NCBI GenBank assembly: GCA_018055515.1
Contig: JAGPHL010000046.1
Coordinates: 1 to 11,112 of the forward strand
From: Anaerolineae bacterium
GTDB lineage: Bacteria > Chloroflexota > Anaerolineae > B4-G1 > SLSP01
Direction: 5' to 3'
Length of the DNA stretch: 11,112 nt
Below are positions 4,643 to 11,112 of the stretch, one piece after another. The notes under the pieces were generated by a model. The model was not told the origin of the DNA. It saw nothing but the letters and a program-made list of their open reading frames with translations, and did no database searches. How positions within the stretch are numbered: position 1 is the first letter of the stretch; the number at the start of each line of letters is the position of its first letter. The translations under genes were made by a program, and so were the position numbers.

Positions 4643-6123
4643 GGCGTTGCTGCGTCTGCGGGGGCCAGGGCGCTGAAGTAGCTGTGGATTGAGGCGCGCA
4701 GGCCCGGGGGCAGCGGTTGCCGCGAGAGCGCAGCGGCCGCTGCCTCGGCGTAGGTGGGATAGACCTCGTCATAGGGCACCCGTGCGGCAGTTTCGGCGCC
4801 GGGGCCCGTGCTGGAGGTATCGCCGCTGACGACGGCGCGCGGCAGGGTGATTTCGCTGCCAGTTCCCTGAAGGCGTGCGCTGGCCGAGGGCCCGTAAGGG
4901 GCTGCGCTGCCGCTATCCTCGCTGTGTTGGGACACGCCGCTGCCCGCCTGGGGAAATCCGCCCTCACCGACGGCTGCCTGTTGGGCGGCTGCCAGCTGTT
5001 CGCGTCCACTCTGTAAGCCGGCCTGGAGCCCGGCGAGCTGCGCTTCCTTAGCGGCGCGCTCCTGCTGCTGCTGTGCCAGCTCCCCGGCGAGCGCCTGGAG
5101 GGCCGCCGTCGCTTCGCCCGCGTCGCGGGCCGTCGCTGCAGCTGCGAGCGCTTCGGCGAGCTCGGGATCCACCGCCTGGGCGGCCTCTGCCAGCTGCGCT
5201 AGCGCGGCGTTGAGGGCCGCCTGTTCTTCTGAGCTGAGCGCTTCGCCCTCTGCCAGCTGACGCGCCGCCGTCTCCGCCGCAGCGAGGTCCCCGCGTTGCA
5301 GCGCTGCGAGGAGCGCCTGGATGCGTTCTGTCGGAGCCTCCGTTGGGGTGGCGGCGAGCGCTTCTCGCAGCTGCCGGGCGGTGTCTTCTTGAGCTTGCCG
5401 CAGGCCGGCGAGTTGCTGTTCGGCTTCCAGGAGCGCCGCCTGGCGGGCCTCAGGCGCGGCGTGGGGGTCGAGGAGGATCTGGCGTGCGGCCTCCAGGCTT
5501 TGCAGGAGCCGCTCGCGCTCCGCCGACGAGAGATTGGGGATCTCGCGCACGGCCTCCATTTGGGCGGCGAGCTCCTCGGCCTGACGTGCGGCGGCTTGTT
5601 GCAGGGCCGCGCGCTCGGCCAGAACGCGCTCCTGGGGATTGGGGACGAAAAGCGCCGCGAGCACTGCCAGCAGCAGGGCGCCGTTGAGGATGGCGGCGGC
5701 GGGAGAGGGCCGCAGGGGGAAAGCGCGGCGCGGATCGAGACTTTGCAGGGCGCGGGCGGTCTCCGCGCGTTGGGCTTCTCGCAGTGCCGGGGAACTGGTG
5801 ATGACGCCGGTGTGAAGTTCCCAGGCCGTGCTGAGGCGTTCTGCGAGGCCCGTAGCGCGTTCCAGGCGGCGCAGTTGCTCGATGACGGGTCGCGGACGCC
5901 ATCCGCCCCACAGCGCGCCTCCCAGAGGGCACAGCAGCAGCGGGCCGAGATGGGCGAGCAGCGTGGAACGGGGCCACAGCGGGGCGAGGCGGGCGGCAAG
6001 CGCCAGGAGGAGCGCGAGAGTCAGCCCTATCGCGCTGCCCCACGCCGCGCCGTGAAGCGCGTCATGACGGCGGACGGCGCGCTGTAACGGACGGAGGGTC
6101 GCGGCGAGCGGGAAGTCCTGCAT
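4639..6123 (-). CDS. Membrane-anchored coiled-coil protein, unknown function
   Basis: I do not recognise a named family. The 494-residue product has hydrophobic segments at about 27-49, 54-74 and 143-161. A long Ala/Glu/Gln/Leu-rich region (about 165-370) with heptad-like spacing is probably coiled coil. A Ser/Gly-rich linker (about 385-445) follows, then a C-terminal motif VPYDEVYPTYAEA..LPPGL...I.SYFSALAP (449-484). From memory, similar YDEVY...YF..L.P tails occur in membrane proteins encoded beside ABC-2 permeases, MoxR ATPases and von Willebrand A proteins in Chloroflexota and relatives. Its ATG follows the permease stop after a single base (TGAGATG) with a GGAGGT site inside the permease gene, so the two are co-translated. 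A role as partner of the permease is likely; the activity is unknown. Confidence 0.85.
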   Translation of the reverse strand: MQDFPLAATLRPLQRAVRRHDALHGAAWGSAIGLTLALLLALAARLAPLWPRSTLLAHLGPLLLCPLGGALWGGWRPRPVIEQLRRLERATGLAERLSTAWELHTGVITSSPALREAQRAETARALQSLDPRRAFPLRPSPAAAILNGALLLAVLAALFVPNPQERVLAERAALQQAAARQAEELAAQMEAVREIPNLSSAERERLLQSLEAARQILLDPHAAPEARQAALLEAEQQLAGLRQAQEDTARQLREALAATPTEAPTERIQALLAALQRGDLAAAETAARQLAEGEALSSEEQAALNAALAQLAEAAQAVDPELAEALAAAATARDAGEATAALQALAGELAQQQQERAAKEAQLAGLQAGLQSGREQLAAAQQAAVGEGGFPQAGSGVSQHSEDSGSAAPYGPSASARLQGTGSEITLPRAVVSGDTSSTGPGAETAARVPYDEVYPTYAEAAAAALSRQPLPPGLRASIHSYFSALAPADAATP

Positions 6124-6124
6124 C

Positions 6125-7048
6125 TCAGACCTCCGGTCGGGCGATGCGCCGGGCAGTTCGCCAGAGGAGGAAGGCGGTCGCCGGCAGCGCCAGCAGCGTG
6201 TGGGTGAGCCAGGGAGCCGGCAAGAGCACCGTGGGTGAAGTCACGGAAGGGCCCCCGATGGAGACGGGAAATTCCAGGAGGAACCACGCTCCCTGTTCGG
6301 CGCAGAGCGACACGCTGGAGATGGCGGCGGAGAGCGGATGCAGGCCGACCAGCAACACCCAGCCGTATTGCAACAGCGCTTTTTGCCACAAAGAAGCGGC
6401 AGTGGGGAGCAGAAGAGGAAAGACGTCTTCCACAGAAAGAAAGAGGGCGCCCCCGCCAACGAAGGCGATCACCCCCAGGATGATCCCATAGAAGATGAGC
6501 ACCGCGATCCAGGTCTTGCGGACGCGGGCGGAGATGGCTAATGCCAGGGCGGTGTTCATCATCAGGACCACGAAAAGGAAAAATTGCGTCAGGAGCAGCT
6601 CGGTGACGGTGACGCCGCCAAGCCAGAATCCCAGCAGTTGCATGGGAAGCGGGGCGAGCAGCAAGAGCAGGCCGTTGAGGAGCGCCATCTCCCATTTGCC
6701 GAGGACGATGGCCTGAGAGGTGAGGGTTGTCGTGCGCAGCAGATCGAAGGTGCGATGTTCACTCTCGCCGGTAAGTTCGCCAATCGCGGCGATGGGAGCG
6801 AGCCATCCGCCGGCCAACAGCAGGAGCAGGCTGGAGAACCAGTAGAGCTGTCGGGCGCTGCTGAGGATCGCCGCAAGTGAAATGCGAGCCTCGTCGCCGC
6901 CAAAAGTCCCGCTCCCGATGAGGTAAAGCGCTCCCCATATCAACAGCCCTTGCAGCAAGACATAGCCACTCAGCAGCCAGAAAAAGCGGCTGCGGTGAGC
7001 GCCACTGTAGAGCTGGCGGACAAATACGGGATTCGCCTGCACTTTCAT
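6125..7048 (-). CDS. ABC-2 type transporter permease
   Basis: A polytopic inner-membrane protein of 307 residues. The N-terminus NPVFVRQLYSGAHRSRFF (6-23) is the usual cytosolic start of ABC-2 permeases, followed by hydrophobic segments at about 24-46, 69-90, 121-143, 150-172, 178-203, 228-246 and 276-296. The loop GELTGESEHRTFDLLRTTTL (90-109) with SQAIVLGKW matches the conserved permease coupling loop E-R/H-T-x-DLL-x-x-T-x-L. An upstream in-frame ATG at 7282 would run through the promoter and into the divergent gene; ATG 7048 has AGAGG about 8 bases upstream and a promoter immediately before it. No ATP-binding subunit is present in the window, so the ATPase must be supplied from elsewhere. 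The exported substrate is unknown. Confidence 0.88.
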   Translation of the reverse strand: MKVQANPVFVRQLYSGAHRSRFFWLLSGYVLLQGLLIWGALYLIGSGTFGGDEARISLAAILSSARQLYWFSSLLLLLAGGWLAPIAAIGELTGESEHRTFDLLRTTTLTSQAIVLGKWEMALLNGLLLLLAPLPMQLLGFWLGGVTVTELLLTQFFLFVVLMMNTALALAISARVRKTWIAVLIFYGIILGVIAFVGGGALFLSVEDVFPLLLPTAASLWQKALLQYGWVLLVGLHPLSAAISSVSLCAEQGAWFLLEFPVSIGGPSVTSPTVLLPAPWLTHTLLALPATAFLLWRTARRIARPEV

Positions 7049-7070
7049 CCTGCTGTCCTCTTCAATCGGT

Positions 7071-7098
7071 ATTATACTTGGGGCAAGGGATGGGGCAA
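7071..7098 (-). promoter_or_regulatory. Promoter of the permease operon
   Basis: On the minus strand TTGCCC (7098-7093), a 16-base spacer and a perfect TATAAT (7076-7071). The start point would be near 7064, giving a leader of about 16 nt that holds the ribosome-binding site. This supports starting the permease at 7048. Confidence 0.75.
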
Positions 7099-7128
7099 GC
7101 GTCCGCCGCAGGGCAGCAAGGAACCTTC

Positions 7129-7158
7129 TTGCCGGAGAAGACGTTTGAGTTACGTAAC
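7129..7158 (+). promoter_or_regulatory. Palindrome and possible promoter of the lipoprotein gene
   Basis: GTTACGTAAC (7149-7158) is a perfect 10-bp palindrome 18 bases before the lipoprotein ATG. A possible -35 TTGCCG (7129-7134) lies 16 bases from TACGTA (7151-7156) inside the palindrome, the same spacing as the other promoters here, but the -10 match is poor. An activator- or repressor-dependent promoter is a reasonable guess. Confidence 0.3.
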
Positions 7159-7176
7159 CCAAAGGGGAGGTGTGGC

Positions 7177-8118
7177 ATGAAGGGATGGCGATGGGTAGTG
7201 CTGATGAGCGTGGTGCTTTCCGCGTGTGCGGGATCGGGAACGACGACTTCACCGTTGCCGGCGACTTCACCGTTGCCGACAATTTCGCCGTTGCTGCCGG
7301 CGGCGCCTGCCAGCGAGGCCGTCCCGACGCTCGAGGCGGCGCAGCTGGCGGCGGAGCGTCTCGGCGTGCCGGCGACGGACCTCACGCTGGTGACCGCCGA
7401 GCCGGTGGAGTGGCCCGATGCGAGCCTGGGCTGTCCGCAGCCCGGCGTCATCTACGCGGCGGTGATCACGCCCGGTTGGCGTTTCACTTTCACCGATAAG
7501 GAGGGCAAAACGGTGACATTGCACACGGATCAGGAGCTGCAAGCGGCGGTGTTGTGCGACGCGACGGGAGAGGGCGGCGCCGCTGTGACGCCGACGGCGG
7601 ACCGGGTGCGCGAGTTGCTGGCGGAGAGGCTGCGCGTCGCGCCAGAAACGCTCACGCTGATCTCGGCTGCTGAAGTCGAGTGGCCGGACACCAGCCTTGG
7701 CTGTCCTCAACCGGGGATGATGTACGCGCAGGTGATCACGCCCGGCTATCAGTACCGCTTTACCGATCCAAGCGGGCGGGAATATGACGTCCACACCGGG
7801 CGCAATCCGGCGAATTTCGTGGTGTGCGAGCAGAAACTGGCCACACCCGCGCCGGCGGAGCTGCCGCCGACGGGCGCCGCCGCCCAACGCGCCATCGCCT
7901 GGCTGGCGGAGCGGCAGGGGATTTCGCGAAGCGAGATTTCCGTCGTCTCCACAGAAGCGGTGGAATGGCCCGACTCCTGCCTGGGGTGTGCGGAACCGGG
8001 TGTCGCCTGCCTGACAGTGATCGTCCCCGGCTATCGCGTGATCTTGCAGGCTGGCGAGGCGCGCTACGAGGTGCGCACCAACCAGGACGGGTCGAACTGC
8101 GCGCTGTGCAAGCCCTGA
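7177..8118 (+). CDS. Lipoprotein with three tandem 'EWPD-LGC' domains
   Basis: Predicted lipoprotein of 313 residues. It has a basic N-terminus, a hydrophobic core and the lipobox LSAC, with Cys17 as the acylation site. A TSPLPA-type linker (25-42) follows, then three homologous domains at about 52-128, 141-217 and 234-312. Each has an N-terminal helix (A..LA.RLGV), the core VEWPD.SLGC.QPG..YA.VITPGY and a strand-rich end closed by Cys. Cys86/127 and Cys176/217 could pair. The third domain has extra Cys (268, 271, 278, 308, 311) and looks closest to the common WPDSCLG..C..VPGYRV form that I recall in cyanobacterial and Chloroflexota secreted proteins. The function of this domain is not known to me. 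ATG 7177 follows a GGGGAGGTG site; the frame is open further upstream, but that would destroy the signal peptide. It is transcribed away from the permease operon. Confidence 0.9.
   Translation: MKGWRWVVLMSVVLSACAGSGTTTSPLPATSPLPTISPLLPAAPASEAVPTLEAAQLAAERLGVPATDLTLVTAEPVEWPDASLGCPQPGVIYAAVITPGWRFTFTDKEGKTVTLHTDQELQAAVLCDATGEGGAAVTPTADRVRELLAERLRVAPETLTLISAAEVEWPDTSLGCPQPGMMYAQVITPGYQYRFTDPSGREYDVHTGRNPANFVVCEQKLATPAPAELPPTGAAAQRAIAWLAERQGISRSEISVVSTEAVEWPDSCLGCAEPGVACLTVIVPGYRVILQAGEARYEVRTNQDGSNCALCKP
7246..7299 (+). repeat. 18-bp tandem repeat, three copies, coding the lipoprotein linker
   Basis: Units at 7246-7263, 7264-7281 and 7282-7299 encode TSPLPA, TSPLPT and ISPLLP. The first two are nearly identical in DNA and the third has diverged. 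The repeat lengthens the flexible Pro/Ser/Thr tether between the lipid anchor and the first domain, and could vary in copy number. Confidence 0.8.
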
Positions 8119-8146
8119 GTGGCCGGCTGACGCTGTCAGGGAGGAG

Positions 8147-8180
8147 ACGCGGGCGATGAAAGTCGCCCGCGTTTGCTTGC
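8147..8180 (+). terminator. Terminator-like hairpin after the lipoprotein gene
   Basis: ACGCGGGCGA (8147-8156) and TCGCCCGCGT (8163-8172) form a perfect 10-bp stem with loop TGAAAG, followed by the broken T-run TTGCTTG. It lies 28 bases after the lipoprotein stop and immediately before the next promoter, whose -35 box falls in the tail. Confidence 0.6.
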
Positions 8181-8204
8181 CCCTTTGACGAAGCCGGGTA
8201 TACT
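8177..8204 (+). promoter_or_regulatory. Promoter of the glycosidase gene
   Basis: TTGCCC (8177-8182), a 16-base spacer and TATACT (8199-8204). The predicted start near 8211 leaves a leader of about 73 nt. The -35 word and spacing are the same as for the permease promoter on the opposite strand. Confidence 0.65.
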
Positions 8205-8283
8205 CAGCCCTGATATGCTGTGGTGTGCCATCCTTGCGCATGTCATGACGCAGCATCTCAAAAGCACGCAGGGAGGCAGGTGC

Positions 8284-9678
8284 ATGAAGAGTCCCTTTTG
8301 GCAGAATTTACAGGAGACGTTGCGCGGGTTACATGGACGCTCGTTGGTGATGGTGGGGATTATCTGGGTGGTCTTGCTGGCGTTGGGGGCGCTCTGTGCG
8401 GTGAGTGGGACGTCCCTGTTCACGCCGGCGGAGAGCGCCAAAGTCGCGCCGGTCACGTCAACGGCTGTCGCGCCGCAGGCTGGCGTGCAGCCAACGGCCT
8501 CGCTGCCCGGCGTGGGTGAGATCGTCTTGCCGACACCTACCCCCATGGTGACGGCTGCCGGCGCGGAAACTCTGCCGCCGCTCCCGTGGGGACAGTTCGG
8601 CTATGGCATTGCCGCTCAGGGCGTGATCCCCGTGGTCGGCGACTACAGCTATACCATGCGTCAGATCAAGGAGCAGCTGGGCTTCGATTGGGTGAAGCAG
8701 CAACTGCGGTGGACCGATGTACATCCCGATAAAACATCCCCGCCTGATTGGAGCCTCTACGACCCGGTCGTCGAGTCGGCCAACGCGATGGGGCTGAAGG
8801 TGATGCTCAGCGTCGTCGCGGCGCCGGAGTGGACCCGTTCCTACATTGACGCCGATCCCCTCGGCGCGCCGCCGGACGACCTGTCGCTGTATGCGGCGTT
8901 TTTGGGCGAGGTGGTAGACCGCTACAAGGGGCGCATTCACGCCATCGAGGTGTGGAACGAGCAAAACCTCAACCGTGAATGGGACACCGCTGAGGGCGTC
9001 AACCCGGAGCGCTACGTGGAGATGTTGCGTCTGGCGTATCAGGCCATTAAGAGCCGGGATCCCAGCATCATCGTCATCAGCGGGGCGCTTTCCCCGACGG
9101 GCGTGACCGCGACGGACTCCGCCAACCCCAATCGGTGGTTGTACATGGATGACTACCTGTATCTGGAGCGGATGATTGCCGCCGGCTTCCTCGACTACGC
9201 CGATTGTGTCGGTGCGCATCACAACGGCATCAACATGCCGCCTAACGTCACCTGGAACGAGGGGTATAACGATCCGACCGCCAATTTCCGGGGGCCTTTC
9301 GACAATCCCCATCACTCCTGGTCATTCAAGAGCACCATTTGGGATTATTACACGATGGTGCAGCGCGCAGGCTACAACAAGCCGTTGTGCCTCACGGAGT
9401 TTGGCTGGGCGACGGCGGAAGGGTGGACGGAAGTGCCGGTGGGCTTCGAATTTGCCTGGGATAACACCCTGGCGGAACAGGCGCAATGGGATGTGGAAGC
9501 TTTTCAACTGATGCGGCAATGGGGCTTTGTCCACCTGGCTTTCCTCTGGAACCTCGATTATGCGCAGAAAGGCGGCCTGGGGCCGACCGATCCCAACGCG
9601 CCCTACAGCGTGTTAAACTTCGATGGCTCGCCGCGCCCGGCTTACGAGGCGTTGCGGGCCATGCCCAAGATCCATTGA
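8284..9678 (+). CDS. Membrane-anchored glycoside hydrolase, clan GH-A fold
   Basis: A 464-residue protein with a short cytosolic N-terminus, one signal-anchor helix (about 20-41), a Pro/Thr/Ala-rich tether (about 45-100) and an extracytoplasmic TIM-barrel domain from about 103. Clan GH-A retaining glycosidases use two glutamates after strands 4 and 7. Here the acid/base is probably Glu226 in IEVWNEQN (221-228) and the nucleophile Glu372 in LCLTEFGW (368-375). FDWVKQQLRWTDVHP (134-148) and the C-terminal FLWNLDY (420-426) also fit the barrel. It resembles GH39/GH5-like enzymes annotated as cellulase or xylosidase, but the substrate (polysaccharide or glycan) cannot be assigned. ATG 8284 follows GGGAGG; upstream in-frame ATGs would not have the anchor correctly placed. 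The second glutamine synthetase begins 37 bases after the stop and may be partly cotranscribed. Confidence 0.85.
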   Translation: MKSPFWQNLQETLRGLHGRSLVMVGIIWVVLLALGALCAVSGTSLFTPAESAKVAPVTSTAVAPQAGVQPTASLPGVGEIVLPTPTPMVTAAGAETLPPLPWGQFGYGIAAQGVIPVVGDYSYTMRQIKEQLGFDWVKQQLRWTDVHPDKTSPPDWSLYDPVVESANAMGLKVMLSVVAAPEWTRSYIDADPLGAPPDDLSLYAAFLGEVVDRYKGRIHAIEVWNEQNLNREWDTAEGVNPERYVEMLRLAYQAIKSRDPSIIVISGALSPTGVTATDSANPNRWLYMDDYLYLERMIAAGFLDYADCVGAHHNGINMPPNVTWNEGYNDPTANFRGPFDNPHHSWSFKSTIWDYYTMVQRAGYNKPLCLTEFGWATAEGWTEVPVGFEFAWDNTLAEQAQWDVEAFQLMRQWGFVHLAFLWNLDYAQKGGLGPTDPNAPYSVLNFDGSPRPAYEALRAMPKIH

Positions 9679-9715
9679 AATGAGTCTGCAATCAATCCAG
9701 GGAGGGAGGTAGGTC

Positions 9716-11112
9716 ATGTTCCAAACGTTCGAGGAGGCTTTGGCGTTCATCCAGGAGCGTTCCATCATGCAGGTGGACCTCAAGTTTTCGGATCTGTGGG
9801 GGCGCTGGCATCATGTCACCGTGCCTGTCAGCCGCTTCAACGCCCGGCTGATGGAAAACGGCGTGGGCTTTGATGGCTCCAGCGTGGGATTTAAGAGCGT
9901 CAGCGCCGGCGATATGGTCATGGTGCCGGATCTGGCGACGGGATTTCAGGATCCGTTCTGGGAAATTCCCACCCTGAGTTTCATCTGCGTCACGCTCGAG
10001 GCGGACACCCGGCAAATCTTCCCCTACGATCCGCGCAACATCGCCATCCGCGCCGAAGACTACCTGAAACAGACGGGCATCGCCGATTGCAGCATTTGGG
10101 GGCCGGAATTCGAATTCTACATCTTCGATGGCGTTTCCTATCAGAACACCATGAACACCGCTTCGTATCGGGTGGAGTCGGCTGAGGCGGATTGGAAGAG
10201 CTACGAATTGGGCAGCGGCTATGGGATCCCACTCCACGGCGGCTACCACGCGATCCCGCCCCTGGATCGGCTGTACAATCTGCGCTCCCGCATCAGTATG
10301 CACCTGGAGGCGATGGGCGTCGCGGTGAAGTATCATCACCATGAGGTCGGCGGCCCCGGTCAGTGCGAGGTCGAGACCTCCCTGCTGCCGTTGCTCAAGG
10401 CGGCGGACGCCAGCCTGCTCATCAAATACATCACGCGGATGACCGCTTTCGAGGCCGGGATGACCGCGACTTTCATGCCCAAGCCGCTGTACGGCGAAGC
10501 CGGCTCGGGGATGCATTTCCATCAGCACATCTGGAAGCAGGGGGTGAATCTTTTCTACGACCCGACGGGATATGGTTGCATCAGCCAACTGGCGCGGCAG
10601 TACATCGCGGGGCTGCTGCACCACGGCGGGGCGGTGATGGCCTTCACCAATCCCAGCACCAACTCCTATCGCCGCCTGATCCCCGGCTACGAAGCGCCCA
10701 TCAGCGCGATTTTCTCGCTGGCGAACCGCAGCGCCGCCATCCGCATCCCCAAATACGCCAATCGCCCGGATTCGGCCCGCTTCGAGTTCCGTCCTCCCGA
10801 CGCGACCGCCAATCCGTACCTGGCGATGGCCGCGCAACTGCTGGCGGGCATAGATGGCATCCTCAAGGGGATGGATCCCACGGCGATGGGCCTGGGGCCG
10901 GTGGACGAGAATATTTTCTCCTGGTCTGAGGCCGAGCGCGCCCACATCAAGTCGTTGCCTACGTCGTTGGAGCAGGCGATGGACGCCCTGGAGGCCGATC
11001 ACGACTTCTTGCTGGCCGGGGACGTCTTCAATGAGGATTTGATCCAGCGGTGGATCGCGCAGAAGCGTCTTGAGGATCGCGAGGTGCGGAATCGCCCGCA
11101 CCCGTACGAGAT
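9716..11112 (+). CDS. Second glutamine synthetase type I with Phe at the adenylylation position (3' end cut)
   Basis: A cytoplasmic ATP-dependent glutamate-ammonia ligase, or a close relative. The 465 visible codons contain FSDLWGRW (24-31), FDGSSVGFKSVSAGDM (52-67), GPEFEFYIFD (129-138), HHHEVGGPGQCEVE (207-220), GSGMHFHQH (263-271), NSYRRLIPGYEAP (316-328) and FEFRPPDATANPYLA (356-370). The C-terminal layout DENIFSWSEAE...LEADHDFLLAGDVF...RNRPHPYE follows the longer enteric-type GS, whose corresponding DKNLYDLPPEE carries the adenylylated Tyr397. Here that residue is Phe401, so this control is absent. Compared with enteric GS, probably fewer than ten codons are missing at the right edge. 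The start ATG 9716 has a GGGAGGGAGG site. It is clearly not a recent copy of glnA at 2815-4146, since it differs in length class and in many motifs. Confidence 0.93.
   Translation, partial: MFQTFEEALAFIQERSIMQVDLKFSDLWGRWHHVTVPVSRFNARLMENGVGFDGSSVGFKSVSAGDMVMVPDLATGFQDPFWEIPTLSFICVTLEADTRQIFPYDPRNIAIRAEDYLKQTGIADCSIWGPEFEFYIFDGVSYQNTMNTASYRVESAEADWKSYELGSGYGIPLHGGYHAIPPLDRLYNLRSRISMHLEAMGVAVKYHHHEVGGPGQCEVETSLLPLLKAADASLLIKYITRMTAFEAGMTATFMPKPLYGEAGSGMHFHQHIWKQGVNLFYDPTGYGCISQLARQYIAGLLHHGGAVMAFTNPSTNSYRRLIPGYEAPISAIFSLANRSAAIRIPKYANRPDSARFEFRPPDATANPYLAMAAQLLAGIDGILKGMDPTAMGLGPVDENIFSWSEAERAHIKSLPTSLEQAMDALEADHDFLLAGDVFNEDLIQRWIAQKRLEDREVRNRPHPYE

Noticed and set aside
7267..8256. 329-codon minus-strand frame opposite the lipoprotein
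   Set aside because: It crosses a terminator and a promoter, and repeats only because the plus-strand gene has three tandem domains.
9692..11101. 469-codon minus-strand frame opposite the second glutamine synthetase
   Set aside because: Shadow frame; the plus strand carries all glutamine synthetase motifs and a strong ribosome-binding site.

Overview
The window is GC-rich and compact, with clear Shine-Dalgarno sites and TTGCCN/TTGACA plus TATAAT-like promoters. The gene content (DnaA, a GSI-alpha glutamine synthetase, a lipoprotein built of 'EWPD-LGC' repeats, an ABC-2 permease paired with a coiled-coil membrane protein, and a clan GH-A glycosidase) reads like a Chloroflexota (Anaerolineae-type) chromosome. 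The lineage is an inference from protein flavour; no marker gene settles it.

Layout. Positions 1-1166 (minus) hold dnaA, cut by the left edge. About 400 bp of upstream DNA follow, with a good promoter and a hairpin leader. Positions 1575-2713 (minus) hold a Nudix hydrolase and an endonuclease III-like glycosylase that overlap by ATGA. Positions 2815-4146 (minus) hold glnA of the GSI-alpha type. Positions 4147-4638 are a complex non-coding stretch upstream of glnA: short direct repeats, a stacked-hairpin element, and a small transcription unit with its own promoter, a 22-codon ORF and a strong intrinsic terminator. Positions 4639-7048 (minus) hold a two-gene operon of an ABC-2 type permease and an unknown membrane/coiled-coil protein. 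From 7177 everything is on the plus strand: a three-repeat lipoprotein, a membrane-anchored clan GH-A glycosidase, and a second, different glutamine synthetase that lacks only its last few codons at the right edge.

The most interesting signal is the small transcription unit at 4476-4642. Its ORF begins at or within a base of the predicted transcription start and carries three consecutive CAG (Gln) codons. The ORF is followed by mutually exclusive RNA structures: a 1:2 hairpin starting inside the Gln codons with the stop codon in its loop, a 2:3 antiterminator, and a 3:4 terminator with nine U. The next gene on that strand is glutamine synthetase. This is the layout of trp/his-type transcription attenuation, here apparently reading Gln-tRNA supply. 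The regulation is inferred; the structures and codons are seen directly.

The two glutamine synthetases appear to be controlled differently. GlnA-1 is a GSI-alpha enzyme behind the proposed attenuator. GlnA-2 has the longer GS layout but Phe where enteric GS has the adenylylated Tyr.
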